Assembly: GCA_964577175.1 (NCBI GenBank)
Contig: CAZNYC010000019.1
Location: 1 to 41,162 of the forward strand
Origin: BS750m-G62 sp964577175
Lineage (GTDB): Bacteria; Planctomycetota; Phycisphaerae; FEN-1346
Direction of reading: 5' to 3'
DNA length: 41,162 nt
Shown here: piece by piece, positions 33,145 through 41,150 of the stretch
Layout of the letters: every line of letters starts with the position of its first letter
Numbering within the stretch: the stretch's first letter is position 1
Made by a program: the position numbers and the translations under genes
The notes under the pieces: generated by a model
Told to the model about the DNA's origin: nothing
Seen by the model: only the letters and a program-made list of their open reading frames with translations
Database searches by the model: none

Positions 33145-34032
33145 CTACGAAAGCGACCGCCGCCGGAACAGCAGGGCCCCCACAGCCAACGCCGCCGCCG
33201 CGTACGCCGCCGCGTACACCGCCGACAGGCCCACCTGGATCCACGTGTCCGCCCACGCCTCAGCCCCGGGCGACCCGGCGTCGAACGGCGTCAGCATCGT
33301 GTGGCTGAGGTACCGATTGAGGTTAAAGATCTCCAGGAAGGGCACCAGGGTCAGGACGACCTCGGCCGCCACGCGCGTCCCCGTGGCGGCCGTCCGCGCC
33401 GCGTGTTCCAGGAAGACCGTCAGGTGCCCGACGACGAACACGCCGAGCGCCAGCGCCACGCTCGCCGCCACCGAGAACCGGGCCGACAAGGCCGTCGCCA
33501 CCGCCGACAGCACCCCCACCTGCATCGCCACCAGCACCAGGCCCGGCACGACGGTCAGCGCCTGGTGGACCCGCCGCCACCAGAACGCCTCGACCTCGGC
33601 CCCGATGCCGCCGATCGTGTACGGCCGATCGAGAACCCCCGCGTCGAGTTCCACCCGGTAGTAGACACAGACGACCAGAACACCCCCGAGCCCCGCGACG
33701 GCGAGCAGCACGGCTCCCATCGCGCCGAGGTACTTGGCCAGGATGAACGTCCAGCGCACGCCGGCCTTGGCGAGGATGGTGTGGGCGGTCTTGTCCTCCA
33801 CCTCGCGCGCCACGCCCGTTGCGGCCGCCAGCAGCCCCACCAGCATCACGAACACCAGCACGAAAGACAGGCCAAGGTCCTTGTACATCTCCGTATCACT
33901 ATGAAATGTAAATAGGGGAAGCCATAGGGTGATCACCAGCGCCGCCGCGCCCACCGCCAGCAGGAGGTAGTAGAACGGCTGCCGGGTCGTCTCCCGCAAC
34001 GTCGTCAACGCAATGCCCGCAAGCGCTCGCAC
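33145..34032 (-). CDS. ABC-2-like membrane transport permease
   Basis: The 295-residue protein has about six membrane helices: residues 20-42, 52-72, 100-125, 160-185, 190-210 and a final one near 262-288. The segment REVEDKTAHTILAKAGVRWTFILAKYLGA is typical of ABC-2 type permeases. No ATP-binding subunit gene adjoins it in this window, so its partner is elsewhere or it is an orphan. The start is GTG at 34032, ten bases after the acylphosphatase stop, so the two are co-transcribed. Confidence 0.8.
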   Translation of the reverse strand: MRALAGIALTTLRETTRQPFYYLLLAVGAAALVITLWLPLFTFHSDTEMYKDLGLSFVLVFVMLVGLLAAATGVAREVEDKTAHTILAKAGVRWTFILAKYLGAMGAVLLAVAGLGGVLVVCVYYRVELDAGVLDRPYTIGGIGAEVEAFWWRRVHQALTVVPGLVLVAMQVGVLSAVATALSARFSVAASVALALGVFVVGHLTVFLEHAARTAATGTRVAAEVVLTLVPFLEIFNLNRYLSHTMLTPFDAGSPGAEAWADTWIQVGLSAVYAAAYAAAALAVGALLFRRRSLS

Positions 34033-34042
34033 CGGCCTGCCC

Positions 34043-34318
34043 CTAGAACGCCACGCCGAACCCGTCGAACTCGCCCGTGGCTTCCTCGTCCTCGATCTCG
34101 GCGTCGCGGATGTACGACGCCATCGCCTCCCGAACGTCCGAGAGGAACCCCTTCACCTCGTCGGCCGGTCCTTCGGCCACGACCTCCACCCGGCCGTCCG
34201 CCAGGTTCTTGGCGAACCCGCTCACCTCCCGGCTCCGCGCCAGCCGACGCGTCGTGAACCGGAACCCGACGCCCTGCACCGTGCCGCTGAACCACGCGTG
34301 CCGCCGTACCGTCTCCAT
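34043..34318 (-). CDS. acyP: Acylphosphatase
   Basis: The 91-residue protein is an acylphosphatase, hydrolysing carboxyl-phosphate bonds. The family signatures are GTVQGVGFR (catalytic Arg20) and GFAKNLADGRVEV (Asn38). Length is normal. The ATG at 34318 is chosen. A promoter is present at 34350-34378. It is divergent from parA and followed by the permease gene. Confidence 0.93.
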   Translation of the reverse strand: METVRRHAWFSGTVQGVGFRFTTRRLARSREVSGFAKNLADGRVEVVAEGPADEVKGFLSDVREAMASYIRDAEIEDEEATGEFDGFGVAF

Positions 34319-34349
34319 CCTTGTGCCCCTTCCCTCAAGCGCACGGTCG

Positions 34350-34378
34350 ATTATAGACCCGCCCTGCCCCGTCCACAA
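34350..34378 (-). promoter_or_regulatory. Sigma70-type promoter for acylphosphatase and permease
   Basis: On the minus strand TTGTGG (34373-34378) and TATAAT (34350-34355) are spaced by 17 bases. Confidence 0.6.
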
Positions 34379-34390
34379 CGGCTTTTTCGG

Positions 34391-34418
34391 TTGACCTGCG
34401 GCATCCGCGCGGCAGAAT
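34391..34418 (+). promoter_or_regulatory. Possible promoter for parA
   Basis: TTGACC (34391-34396) and CAGAAT (34413-34418) are spaced by 16 bases, about 20 bases before the GTG start of parA. Confidence 0.45.
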
Positions 34419-34437
34419 GGGCTTTGCGGAGGAACCC

Positions 34438-35184
34438 GTGCCGACCATCCTGGCCGTGGCCAATCAGAAAGGCGGCGTCGGCAAGACGACGACCGCCACG
34501 TCGCTGGCCCACGGTTTGGCGCTTGCCGGCCGGCGCGTCCTCGTCGTGGACCTCGATCCCCAGGCGAACGCGACCAGCGGCCTGGGCCTCGAGCCCCTCG
34601 CGGAAAGCCCCGTCTTCAGCGGGCCCGCCCTGGCCAAGGGCATCTCCGAGACCGCCTGGCCGGGCGTATGGACGGTCCCGGCGGGATACGATCTCCAGTC
34701 CCGCTCGGACCGCGGCCTGCCGCGCGCCGCCGACCTGCGCGACGGCCTCGCCGCCGTCGAGGCCGGCCGGTTCGACCCCGTCCTCATCGACTGCCCGCCG
34801 TCGCTCGGCCCGCTGACCCAGGCCGCCCTGGCGGCGGCGGACGGCGTCCTCGTCCCGATCCAATGCGAGTACTATCCCCTGGAAGGCCTCGTCCAGTTGC
34901 TGCGGGCCGTGGACGCGGCCGGGGCGTCGAACCCGCGCCTCGCCGTCGCCGGCATCGTCCTGACGATGTATGATTCGACCGCGGCCTTGGCCCGGGAGGT
35001 GGAGACCGAGGTTCGCGATAAACTCGACCAGCCCGTCTTCGGGGCGGTCATCCCGCGGGACCCGGCCGTTTCGGAGGCCCCCAGCCATTGCCGGAGCGTC
35101 ATCGATTACGCCCCCCGGTCCCCGGGGGCGCGCGGATACGTCGGCCTGACACTCGAGGTCCTCGACCGCGCCATCGTGCCTTAA
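34438..35184 (+). CDS. parA: Chromosome partitioning ATPase ParA
   Basis: The 248-residue protein is a ParA/Soj ATPase. The deviant Walker A motif KGGVGKTTT is at 11-19. The other motifs are DLDPQANAT and LIDCPPSLGPLT. It drives segregation with ParB bound at parS. The start GTG at 34438 has GGAGG six to seven bases upstream; an in-frame ATG lies at 34417 but without such a site. There is no N-terminal DNA-binding extension, so it is the short chromosomal type. parB follows after 57 bases. Confidence 0.95.
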   Translation: MPTILAVANQKGGVGKTTTATSLAHGLALAGRRVLVVDLDPQANATSGLGLEPLAESPVFSGPALAKGISETAWPGVWTVPAGYDLQSRSDRGLPRAADLRDGLAAVEAGRFDPVLIDCPPSLGPLTQAALAAADGVLVPIQCEYYPLEGLVQLLRAVDAAGASNPRLAVAGIVLTMYDSTAALAREVETEVRDKLDQPVFGAVIPRDPAVSEAPSHCRSVIDYAPRSPGARGYVGLTLEVLDRAIVP

Positions 35185-35241
35185 ACGCCCTCTCCCGCGT
35201 GGGGAAAAACGGAGACGCCGCATCGCCCGAAGGAGCAACCC

Positions 35242-36105
35242 ATGGCCAGGAGCCGACTCGGAAGGGGCCTCGACGGCCTGTTGAAGGCGAAGCCCCCCGC
35301 CCCCACCGCCCAGGTGGCCGAGCCCGCCGGGCCGACCACCACCGTCGCGGTGGACCGCGTGGACCCGAACCCCCATCAGCCTCGCCAGGACGTGGACGAG
35401 GCGGAACTGGAGCATCTGGCGGCCTCGATCCGCGAGCATGGCATTCTCCAGCCGCTCGTCGTCCGTCCGCGGGGCGACCGGTACGAACTCGTGGCCGGCG
35501 AACGCCGCCTGCGCGCCGCCCGGACCGCCGGTCTGGCCGAGGTCCCCGTCGTCGTCCGCGACGTGCCGGACGAGCAGATGCTCGAGCTGGCCCTCGTGGA
35601 AAACCTCCAGCGGCAGGACCTGGACCCGATCGAGAAGGCGGAGAGTTTTCAGGCATATCTTTCGTCCACGGGCCGGACGCAGTCGGCGGCGGCGGAGCGG
35701 CTCGGCCTGGACCGCAGCACCGTCGCCAACATGATCCGACTGCTGGACCTGCCGGCCGAGGTCCAGCGGATGGTCCGCGAGCGGCTGCTGGCGATGGGCC
35801 ACGCGCGCGCCATCCTGGCCGTCGAGGGGGCCAAGGCGCAGATACGACTGGCCGAGAAAGCCGTGCGCAACGACCTCTCCGTCCGGCAGGTCGAGGCCTT
35901 GGCCTCCGGGAGCGGCGCGGAACCGAAAACGCGGCACCGTGCGCCCGCGAAGAGCCCCGAAGTCCGCGACCTGGAGGCACGGCTCCGCGAGGTCCTGGGG
36001 ACGAAAGTCGCCGTCGAACCCGGTAAGAAGCCGGATACCGGGCGCATCGTCATTCAGTTCTACAGCCGGGACGACCTCGAACGGATCCTGGAGCGGCTGG
36101 ACTAG
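35242..36105 (+). CDS. parB: Chromosome partitioning protein ParB
   Basis: The 287-residue protein is a ParB/Spo0J-family CTPase and DNA-binding protein. The N-terminal RLGRGLDGLL segment, which contacts ParA, is at 5-14. The CTP-binding motif GERRLRA is at 87-93 (nucleotide fold from about 35). A helix-turn-helix lies near 147-170 (TQSAAAERLGLDRSTVANMI). A C-terminal dimerisation domain follows from about 235. Two parS sites lie just after its stop codon. Confidence 0.96.
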   Translation: MARSRLGRGLDGLLKAKPPAPTAQVAEPAGPTTTVAVDRVDPNPHQPRQDVDEAELEHLAASIREHGILQPLVVRPRGDRYELVAGERRLRAARTAGLAEVPVVVRDVPDEQMLELALVENLQRQDLDPIEKAESFQAYLSSTGRTQSAAAERLGLDRSTVANMIRLLDLPAEVQRMVRERLLAMGHARAILAVEGAKAQIRLAEKAVRNDLSVRQVEALASGSGAEPKTRHRAPAKSPEVRDLEARLREVLGTKVAVEPGKKPDTGRIVIQFYSRDDLERILERLD

Positions 36106-36110
36106 GGGGG

Positions 36111-36126
36111 TGTTTCACGTGGAACA
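36111..36126. promoter_or_regulatory. parS site 1
   Basis: TGTTTCACGTGGAACA matches the bacterial chromosomal parS consensus (TGTTNCACGTGAAACA) at nearly every position. It lies six bases after the parB stop. Confidence 0.9.
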
Positions 36127-36157
36127 AACGCGCCGCCGCGGGTCTTCGGCACCATGG

Positions 36158-36173
36158 CGTTCCACGTGGAACA
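36158..36173. promoter_or_regulatory. parS site 2
   Basis: CGTTCCACGTGGAACA is a 14-base perfect palindrome (GTTCCACGTGGAAC) with one mismatch to the consensus at the first base. It lies 31 bases from site 1. Confidence 0.85.
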
Positions 36174-36215
36174 CCTCGCCGCCAAAAAGCACTCAGGGGG
36201 GGCGGGGGATACACC

Positions 36216-36848
36216 TCAGCGACCGTCACCCGCGTCGGGCGCGTACAGGCCGGCCTCGGCGACGTAGGCGGCCACGCTGGCGGGCACCAGGCCGGTGATG
36301 GACTCCCGCCGCCGCCTGCGGGCCCGAATCTCCGTCGCGCTGACGGGGGCCTCCGGTGCCGGCACCCGGCGGGAAAGAAACCCGGCCACGGCTTCGTCGC
36401 CGACGGCCGCACGCAGGGGCGAAAGGTCCGCCCCCTCGCAGCCGGGGCGCGGCAACAGGGCGAGGGTCGCGAGGCGGAAAACCTCCGCCACCTCCCGCCA
36501 CGTGTGCAGCGTGGGCAGGTTGTCCTCGCCCACCAGGAGGACGAGTTCGTCGTCCGGGCCGACCGAATCCCGCAGCCGCCGAAGCGTCAGAACCGTGTAG
36601 GAGGGCTCCTCGCGCTCGACCTCCACGGCCGAGGCCTCCAGCCCCGGCAGCGACGCCGCCGCCAGCCGGCACATGTGCAGCCGGTCCGCCGCCGGCGCCG
36701 GACGGTGCCGCGGACGGTGCACCGGCGCCGCGGCCGGAATCAGCAGCAACCGGTCCAGCCGAAGATGGTTGAAAGCGTAAACGGCCGGGATAAGATGGCC
36801 GAGGTGAATCGGGTCGAACGTCCCGCCGAGGATGCCGATGCGGTTCAT
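36216..36848 (-). CDS. nadD: Nicotinate-nucleotide adenylyltransferase
   Basis: The 210-residue protein makes deamido-NAD from nicotinate mononucleotide and ATP. The nucleotidyltransferase motif GGTFDPIHLGH is at 8-18, and the second motif near the C-terminus is SATEIR. Length fits NadD. The ATG at 36848 matches the family start MNRIGILGGTFDP. It converges on parB from the other side of the parS sites and is divergent from the next gene, with only about 60 bases between the two starts. Confidence 0.95.
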   Translation of the reverse strand: MNRIGILGGTFDPIHLGHLIPAVYAFNHLRLDRLLLIPAAAPVHRPRHRPAPAADRLHMCRLAAASLPGLEASAVEVEREEPSYTVLTLRRLRDSVGPDDELVLLVGEDNLPTLHTWREVAEVFRLATLALLPRPGCEGADLSPLRAAVGDEAVAGFLSRRVPAPEAPVSATEIRARRRRRESITGLVPASVAAYVAEAGLYAPDAGDGR

Positions 36849-36909
36849 GCGGCGTAGTATGGAAGCGGCGGGGCGGCGTGTCAAGCGCCGCCTCCCGGGA
36901 GAGGACGAT

Positions 36910-37590
36910 ATGCGACCCGCCTGCCCAGAGGACGTGGCAATAACCGCGTGCCTGGCGGCGATGCTGCTCCTGGCGGCTGCACCGCCGGTCTGCGCCGGCG
37001 AGCCGGACATCCAGCTCGTCGAGCCGGAGGACGAGGCCGGCCGGGACGCCGCGTCGCCGTTCGGCCAGGCCGCGCGGGCGGCACCTCGCCGGCAGGACGC
37101 CGTCCCTGGTTATGCAGAACTCTCCAGCGGCCTGAAGGTGCCCGGTCACATCTACACCACGCGGGCCAAGCGGCTGAAGGTCTACAACCTCGAGCGCCAA
37201 ATCTACGAGTACGTCCCCGTGCCCGCCCTCGAGAGCATAGAGGCGGTCGTCGAGTGGGCACGCATGGACAACCAGTGGCGGTTCAAGGAAGCCGGCAGCA
37301 CAGAGAAAGTTTACACCGGCAAGTCGTATCCCGTCCGGATGCTGAAGTGGCGGCTGACCTTGCGGAACGGGCACGAGATTGTCGGCCACATCCTGGGCCA
37401 GCCGCTGTACGTAGAACACAATGGCAAGCGCGAACGCTTCGTCCTCCACAAACGCCAGAAGGGGCCCCTGGGCGATACGCTCGACGATCTCGTCTACGTC
37501 CGGGAGGTCGTCTTCGGCCCCGACGCGTACAACGAGGCCGTAACCGAACTGGCAGAGAAGGCCGCCCGGGCCGCCGCCCGCGACCCGTGA
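36910..37590 (+). CDS. Secreted protein of unknown function
   Basis: The 226-residue protein has a signal peptide (about 10-30, ending VCAG). The mature part opens with an acidic/low-complexity stretch to about 65, followed by a beta-rich domain with GYAELSSGLKVPGHIYTTRA, AKRLKVYNLERQIYEYVPV and LRNGHEIVGHILGQPLYVE. This domain looks like a small, repeated barrel or SH3-like fold, but it was not assigned. GGGAGAGG precedes the ATG. It sits just upstream of larC (26-base gap), on the same strand. Confidence 0.75.
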   Translation: MRPACPEDVAITACLAAMLLLAAAPPVCAGEPDIQLVEPEDEAGRDAASPFGQAARAAPRRQDAVPGYAELSSGLKVPGHIYTTRAKRLKVYNLERQIYEYVPVPALESIEAVVEWARMDNQWRFKEAGSTEKVYTGKSYPVRMLKWRLTLRNGHEIVGHILGQPLYVEHNGKRERFVLHKRQKGPLGDTLDDLVYVREVVFGPDAYNEAVTELAEKAARAAARDP

Positions 37591-37615
37591 ACCTACGCAC
37601 CCGCAGGGGAACCGC

Positions 37616-38827
37616 ATGACGCTCATCTACGTGGACGCCTTCGCCGGCGCGGCCGGCGACATGCTCCTCGGCGCTCTCCTGGACGCCGGCGCCGACGAAG
37701 CGGCGCTCCGCCGTCACCTGGCCACGCTCCCGGTTGACGGCTACGAATTGGACGTGCGGCCGGAGGTTCGGCACGGCCTCCGGGCGACGCGGGCGGAGGT
37801 CCGCCTCGACCATCACGCCCACCACGCCCACCGCGGCCTCGCGGACGTCGTCGAGATCCTGGACGCCGGCGACCTCCCGGGCCGCGCGCCCGCTTACGCC
37901 AAGGCGGTCTTCCGCCGCCTGGCGGAGGCCGAGGCCACGGTCCACGGCACCACGCCGGAGGAGATCCATTTCCACGAGGTCGGGGCGGTCGACGCCATCG
38001 TCGACATCGCGGGCGTCGCGACGGCCCTTGCGCTGCTTGCGATGGACCGCCTCGCCTGCTCGCCACTCCCTATGGGGTCGGGATATGTCGAAGCGGCTCA
38101 CGGGCGGCTTCCCGTGCCGGCGCCGGCCGTGGTGGAACTCGTCCGCGGGTGCCCGACGGCCGAGTGCGGTGAAGGCGGCGAGCGGACCACGCCCACCGGG
38201 GCCGCCATCCTCGTCACCCTCGCCGAGGCGTTCGGGCCGATACCGCCGATGGTCCCGGAGGCCGTCGGCTACGGGGCAGGGGAGCGCGAGGGCGAGCACC
38301 TCGCCAACTGCGTCCGCGTGGTCGTGGGCCACGATAGTAGCACGGATGGCGCGGACCGTGACACGCTTTGGCTCGTGGAGGCGAACCTCGACGACGCCAC
38401 CGGCGAGTCCATCGGCGCCGCCACCGGGGCAATCCTGGCCGCCGGGGCGAGGGACGTCTGGCTCACGCCCGTCACGATGAAGAAGGGCCGGCCGGGCGTG
38501 GTCGTCTCGTGCCTGGCCGACGACGGGGCCCGCGAGGCCGTGGAGGAGGCCGTCTTCGTCCATACGCCCACGTTCGGCCTCCGCCGCCGACGGGTGCAGC
38601 GGAGCCTTCTTACGCGGACGCACGTGGAGGCCCGGACGCCGTACGGCACGGTCCGGATGAAAGTGGGCAGCCGGGGAGGGCGGGTCATGACGGCGAGCCC
38701 GGAATACGCCGACTGCCTGCGGGCGGCAGAGCAGGGGGGGGTCGCCGTCCGGACGGTCCTCGACGCCGCACGCGCCGCGTGGGCGGAGCAGTCCGCGGCC
38801 GAGCCCGGGGCCGGAGGCCAGGCATGA
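37616..38827 (+). CDS. larC: Nickel-pincer cofactor synthase LarC
   Basis: The 403-residue protein is LarC (DUF111), the CTP-dependent nickel insertase that completes the nickel-pincer nucleotide of lactate racemase. Typical segments are DAFAGAAGDMLLGALLDAG at 7-25, IHFHEVGAVDAIVDI in the middle, RTTPTGAAIL, and LVEANLDDATGE with TPVTMKKGRPG in the second half. Both halves are in a single frame here, whereas the Lactiplantibacillus gene needs a programmed frameshift between larC1 and larC2. Its TGA overlaps the next ATG by four bases. The LarA homologue of the window is 21 kb away. Confidence 0.94.
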   Translation: MTLIYVDAFAGAAGDMLLGALLDAGADEAALRRHLATLPVDGYELDVRPEVRHGLRATRAEVRLDHHAHHAHRGLADVVEILDAGDLPGRAPAYAKAVFRRLAEAEATVHGTTPEEIHFHEVGAVDAIVDIAGVATALALLAMDRLACSPLPMGSGYVEAAHGRLPVPAPAVVELVRGCPTAECGEGGERTTPTGAAILVTLAEAFGPIPPMVPEAVGYGAGEREGEHLANCVRVVVGHDSSTDGADRDTLWLVEANLDDATGESIGAATGAILAAGARDVWLTPVTMKKGRPGVVVSCLADDGAREAVEEAVFVHTPTFGLRRRRVQRSLLTRTHVEARTPYGTVRMKVGSRGGRVMTASPEYADCLRAAEQGGVAVRTVLDAARAAWAEQSAAEPGAGGQA

Positions 38828-40023
38828 CGGTCCTCGCCATCGCCGTGCCGATCCTGATGGGCCTCGTGCTCCTGGTGTGGACCGTGCGTGTGGTCACGGT
38901 GTACTCCGACCGGGCGCGCGGGCCGGTCCTTTCCGCCGAGACGATTCCCGACGTCCCCCCGCAGGGCTTCGTCTCGGTCATCGTGCCGGCGAAGGACGAG
39001 GAGGCGAACATCGAGGCCGCCCTTGAGACGCTGCGGGCGCAGGATTACCCGAACATCGAGATCATCGTCGCGGACGACCGCTCGGAAGACGCGACGGCGG
39101 ATATCGTGCGCCGGGCGGCCGAACGCGACGACCGCATCCGCCTGGTCGAGGTGACGGAGTTGCCGGAAGGCTGGTTCGGCAAACCCCACGCCATGCACGT
39201 GGGGGCGGCGGAGGCGAAGGGCGACTGGCTGCTCTTCGTCGACGCCGACTGCCGGCAGGCGCCGCACAGCGCGCGGGCGGGGGTCCATTTCCTGGCCGAG
39301 GCGGGCGGCGACGTCCTCAGCCTCTGGCCGGTGCTGGAGATGCACGGTTTCTGGGAGAACACCGTCCAGCCGGTGGCGGGGTCGGTGCTGGCGGCGTGGT
39401 TCCGCCCGGGGCGGGTGAACGACCCGGAGCGAAAGACGGCCTTCGCCAATGGACAATATATCCTGATGCGTCGCGCTACGTACGACGCCGTCGGCGGCTA
39501 CGCCGCCGTCCGCGACGAAATGGTCGAAGATATCGCCATGGCCGGGCGCGTGAAGCGGGCCGGGCACCGCCTCCTGAACGCCGTCGGGCGGGACCTCTTC
39601 ACGACGCGCATGTACGATTCGCTCCGCGCGATGTACCGCGGATGGGCGCGAATCTACAGCGGCGGCTTCAAGCGCCCGGGGCTGCTGGTCGCCGTGATGG
39701 CTGCCACGTTCACCTTCACCCTGGTGCCGTACCTCGCGCTGGCGGGCTCGGCGGCCGCCGTGGCGATGGGGGCGCGGGCCACATGGCTCCTGGCGACGCT
39801 GGGCCTCTCGGCCGGCGGGGTCGTGGGCCTGCTGGTGACGATGCGGCGGTTCTTCCAACTCGGGCGCGCCAACCCGTGGTGCCTGGTGTTCTACCCCATG
39901 GCGGTGGTCCTGGTGCTGGCGTTCGAGGCGGGGGCCCTGGTGCGGGCGCTCGGCCTGGCGGGCGTAACCTGGCGCGGCACGACCTACAAGGCCGGCCGCG
40001 TGGTGGGGAAGGGCGGGGGGTAA
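38824..40023 (+). CDS. Family 2 membrane glycosyltransferase
   Basis: The 399-residue protein has an N-terminal membrane helix (about 3-25). A GT-A catalytic domain follows: VSVIVPAKDEEANIE from about 50, ADDRSEDAT, LLFVDADC (the metal-binding acidic motif) and VEDIAMAGRVKRAG. C-terminal membrane helices span about 280-390. It resembles the CrtQ/HpnB-like group of lipid or carotenoid glycosyltransferases. The acceptor is unknown. It starts within larC (ATGA overlap), an odd pairing for a nickel-cofactor gene, and is likely co-translated. Confidence 0.82.
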   Translation: MTVLAIAVPILMGLVLLVWTVRVVTVYSDRARGPVLSAETIPDVPPQGFVSVIVPAKDEEANIEAALETLRAQDYPNIEIIVADDRSEDATADIVRRAAERDDRIRLVEVTELPEGWFGKPHAMHVGAAEAKGDWLLFVDADCRQAPHSARAGVHFLAEAGGDVLSLWPVLEMHGFWENTVQPVAGSVLAAWFRPGRVNDPERKTAFANGQYILMRRATYDAVGGYAAVRDEMVEDIAMAGRVKRAGHRLLNAVGRDLFTTRMYDSLRAMYRGWARIYSGGFKRPGLLVAVMAATFTFTLVPYLALAGSAAAVAMGARATWLLATLGLSAGGVVGLLVTMRRFFQLGRANPWCLVFYPMAVVLVLAFEAGALVRALGLAGVTWRGTTYKAGRVVGKGGG

Positions 40024-40164
40024 GGTGTTCTGCAGAGGGCGCCTACTGCCCGCACGGTCGGATAAGGCCGGCCGTGGCATGCGCCGACGACGCCGTCGGC
40101 CGCCCCGCGCGAAAATTGCCGATGCGGCCATGAAAAGGCGGCCGCGCATCCTCCCGCACATTCG

Positions 40165-40170
40165 TATAAT
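40165..40170 (+). promoter_or_regulatory. TATAAT -10 box upstream of the STN-domain gene
   Basis: A perfect TATAAT lies 32 bases before the ATG, but no recognisable -35 box precedes it. The gap from 40024 to 40201 holds nothing else recognisable. Confidence 0.45.
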
Positions 40171-40201
40171 GGGATGGAACGAGCCAGGAAGGAGACCCGC
40201 C

Positions 40202-41089
40202 ATGTTCCGTCCCGCCTTATGCGTTGTCCTCGTTGGTGTCCTGGTGTGTGCAGCCGGTTCCCCCGCGAGCGCCAGCCCCACGCGCCCGGCCGGCGGCACG
40301 ATCACCGCCCAGGCGGCCGAGCAGGCCGAGAAGGCCGCCGCGGCCGTCCAGTGGCCCAAGGAAGTCATGGTCCCCATGCCGAAGGACCCGGTCGAGCGCC
40401 GGGCGACGATCCGCGAGTTGCGGCGTAAACACGGCCGGGTGGTCCGGACGGTGGGCTCGCGTCTGCGGTCCCGCCCCGGCCTGGACTTCGAGCGGACCAG
40501 CGTCAAGAACGTCCTGGAGTACCTGGCCGAGATCGGCAACTTCTCCATCATCTTCGACAACGCCCTCGAAGAGCAGGGCATCGACCTCGAGACCCGCACC
40601 GTCACGCTGAAGGTCAGCGGCATCACGTACGAAAAAGCGATCGAACTCGTCTTGCCGCAGGGCGTCAGCTACCGCATCGGTCCGGGGTACGTGCTCATCA
40701 CCACGATGGAGAAATCGTGGGTGCCGCTCATCACGAAATCGTACAGCATCCGCCTGCACCTGGCGCGGATTCCGGACTTCAAAGACGCGCCCCGCTTCGA
40801 CGTGGGCGACGTGACCTCCGCGGCCGCCCAGGCCGCCAGCGGCGGTGGAGGGGGCCTCGATATCTTCGGCGGGGGCCTCGACGCGACCGACCAAGAGGAG
40901 GCCGTCACCCCCGAACAGATCATCGACCTGGTCAAACGGTTCGTCAAACACGAGACCGACCGCCGCATCGCCCCCTGGGCCGACATGGGCGGCCCGGCCA
41001 CCGTCGAGTACCTGAACGGGCGGCTCATCGTGAACCAGACCGACGCCGGCCACCGGGCCGTGTGGCGGCTGCTGACCATGCTGGAGTAA
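40202..41089 (+). CDS. Secreted STN/secretin-N domain protein
   Basis: The 295-residue protein has a signal peptide (about 1-24, ending ASAS). A secretin/TonB short N-terminal (STN)-like domain lies at about 95-170 (FERTSVKNVLEYLAEIGNF, then SIIFDNALEEQGID). A glycine-rich linker is at 212-228. The final part (EEAVTPEQIIDLVKRFVKH, LNGRLIVNQTDAGHRAVWRL) resembles the secretin_N modules of planctomycete type II secretion-like proteins. The secretin channel domain is missing, so it may be an accessory or scaffold protein. AAGGAG precedes the ATG. Confidence 0.78.
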   Translation: MFRPALCVVLVGVLVCAAGSPASASPTRPAGGTITAQAAEQAEKAAAAVQWPKEVMVPMPKDPVERRATIRELRRKHGRVVRTVGSRLRSRPGLDFERTSVKNVLEYLAEIGNFSIIFDNALEEQGIDLETRTVTLKVSGITYEKAIELVLPQGVSYRIGPGYVLITTMEKSWVPLITKSYSIRLHLARIPDFKDAPRFDVGDVTSAAAQAASGGGGGLDIFGGGLDATDQEEAVTPEQIIDLVKRFVKHETDRRIAPWADMGGPATVEYLNGRLIVNQTDAGHRAVWRLLTMLE

Positions 41090-41115
41090 ACGGCCGCGGC
41101 TTGCCGGGGTGCGAA

Positions 41116-41150
41116 TGCTCAATGCCAAATGATCAATGCCAAAGGACGCT
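41116..41150. repeat. Short repeated sequence at the right edge
   Basis: AATGCTCAATGCCAAATG and GATCAATGCCAAAGG repeat the unit TCAATGCCAAA twice. The array may continue beyond the window. Confidence 0.4.
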
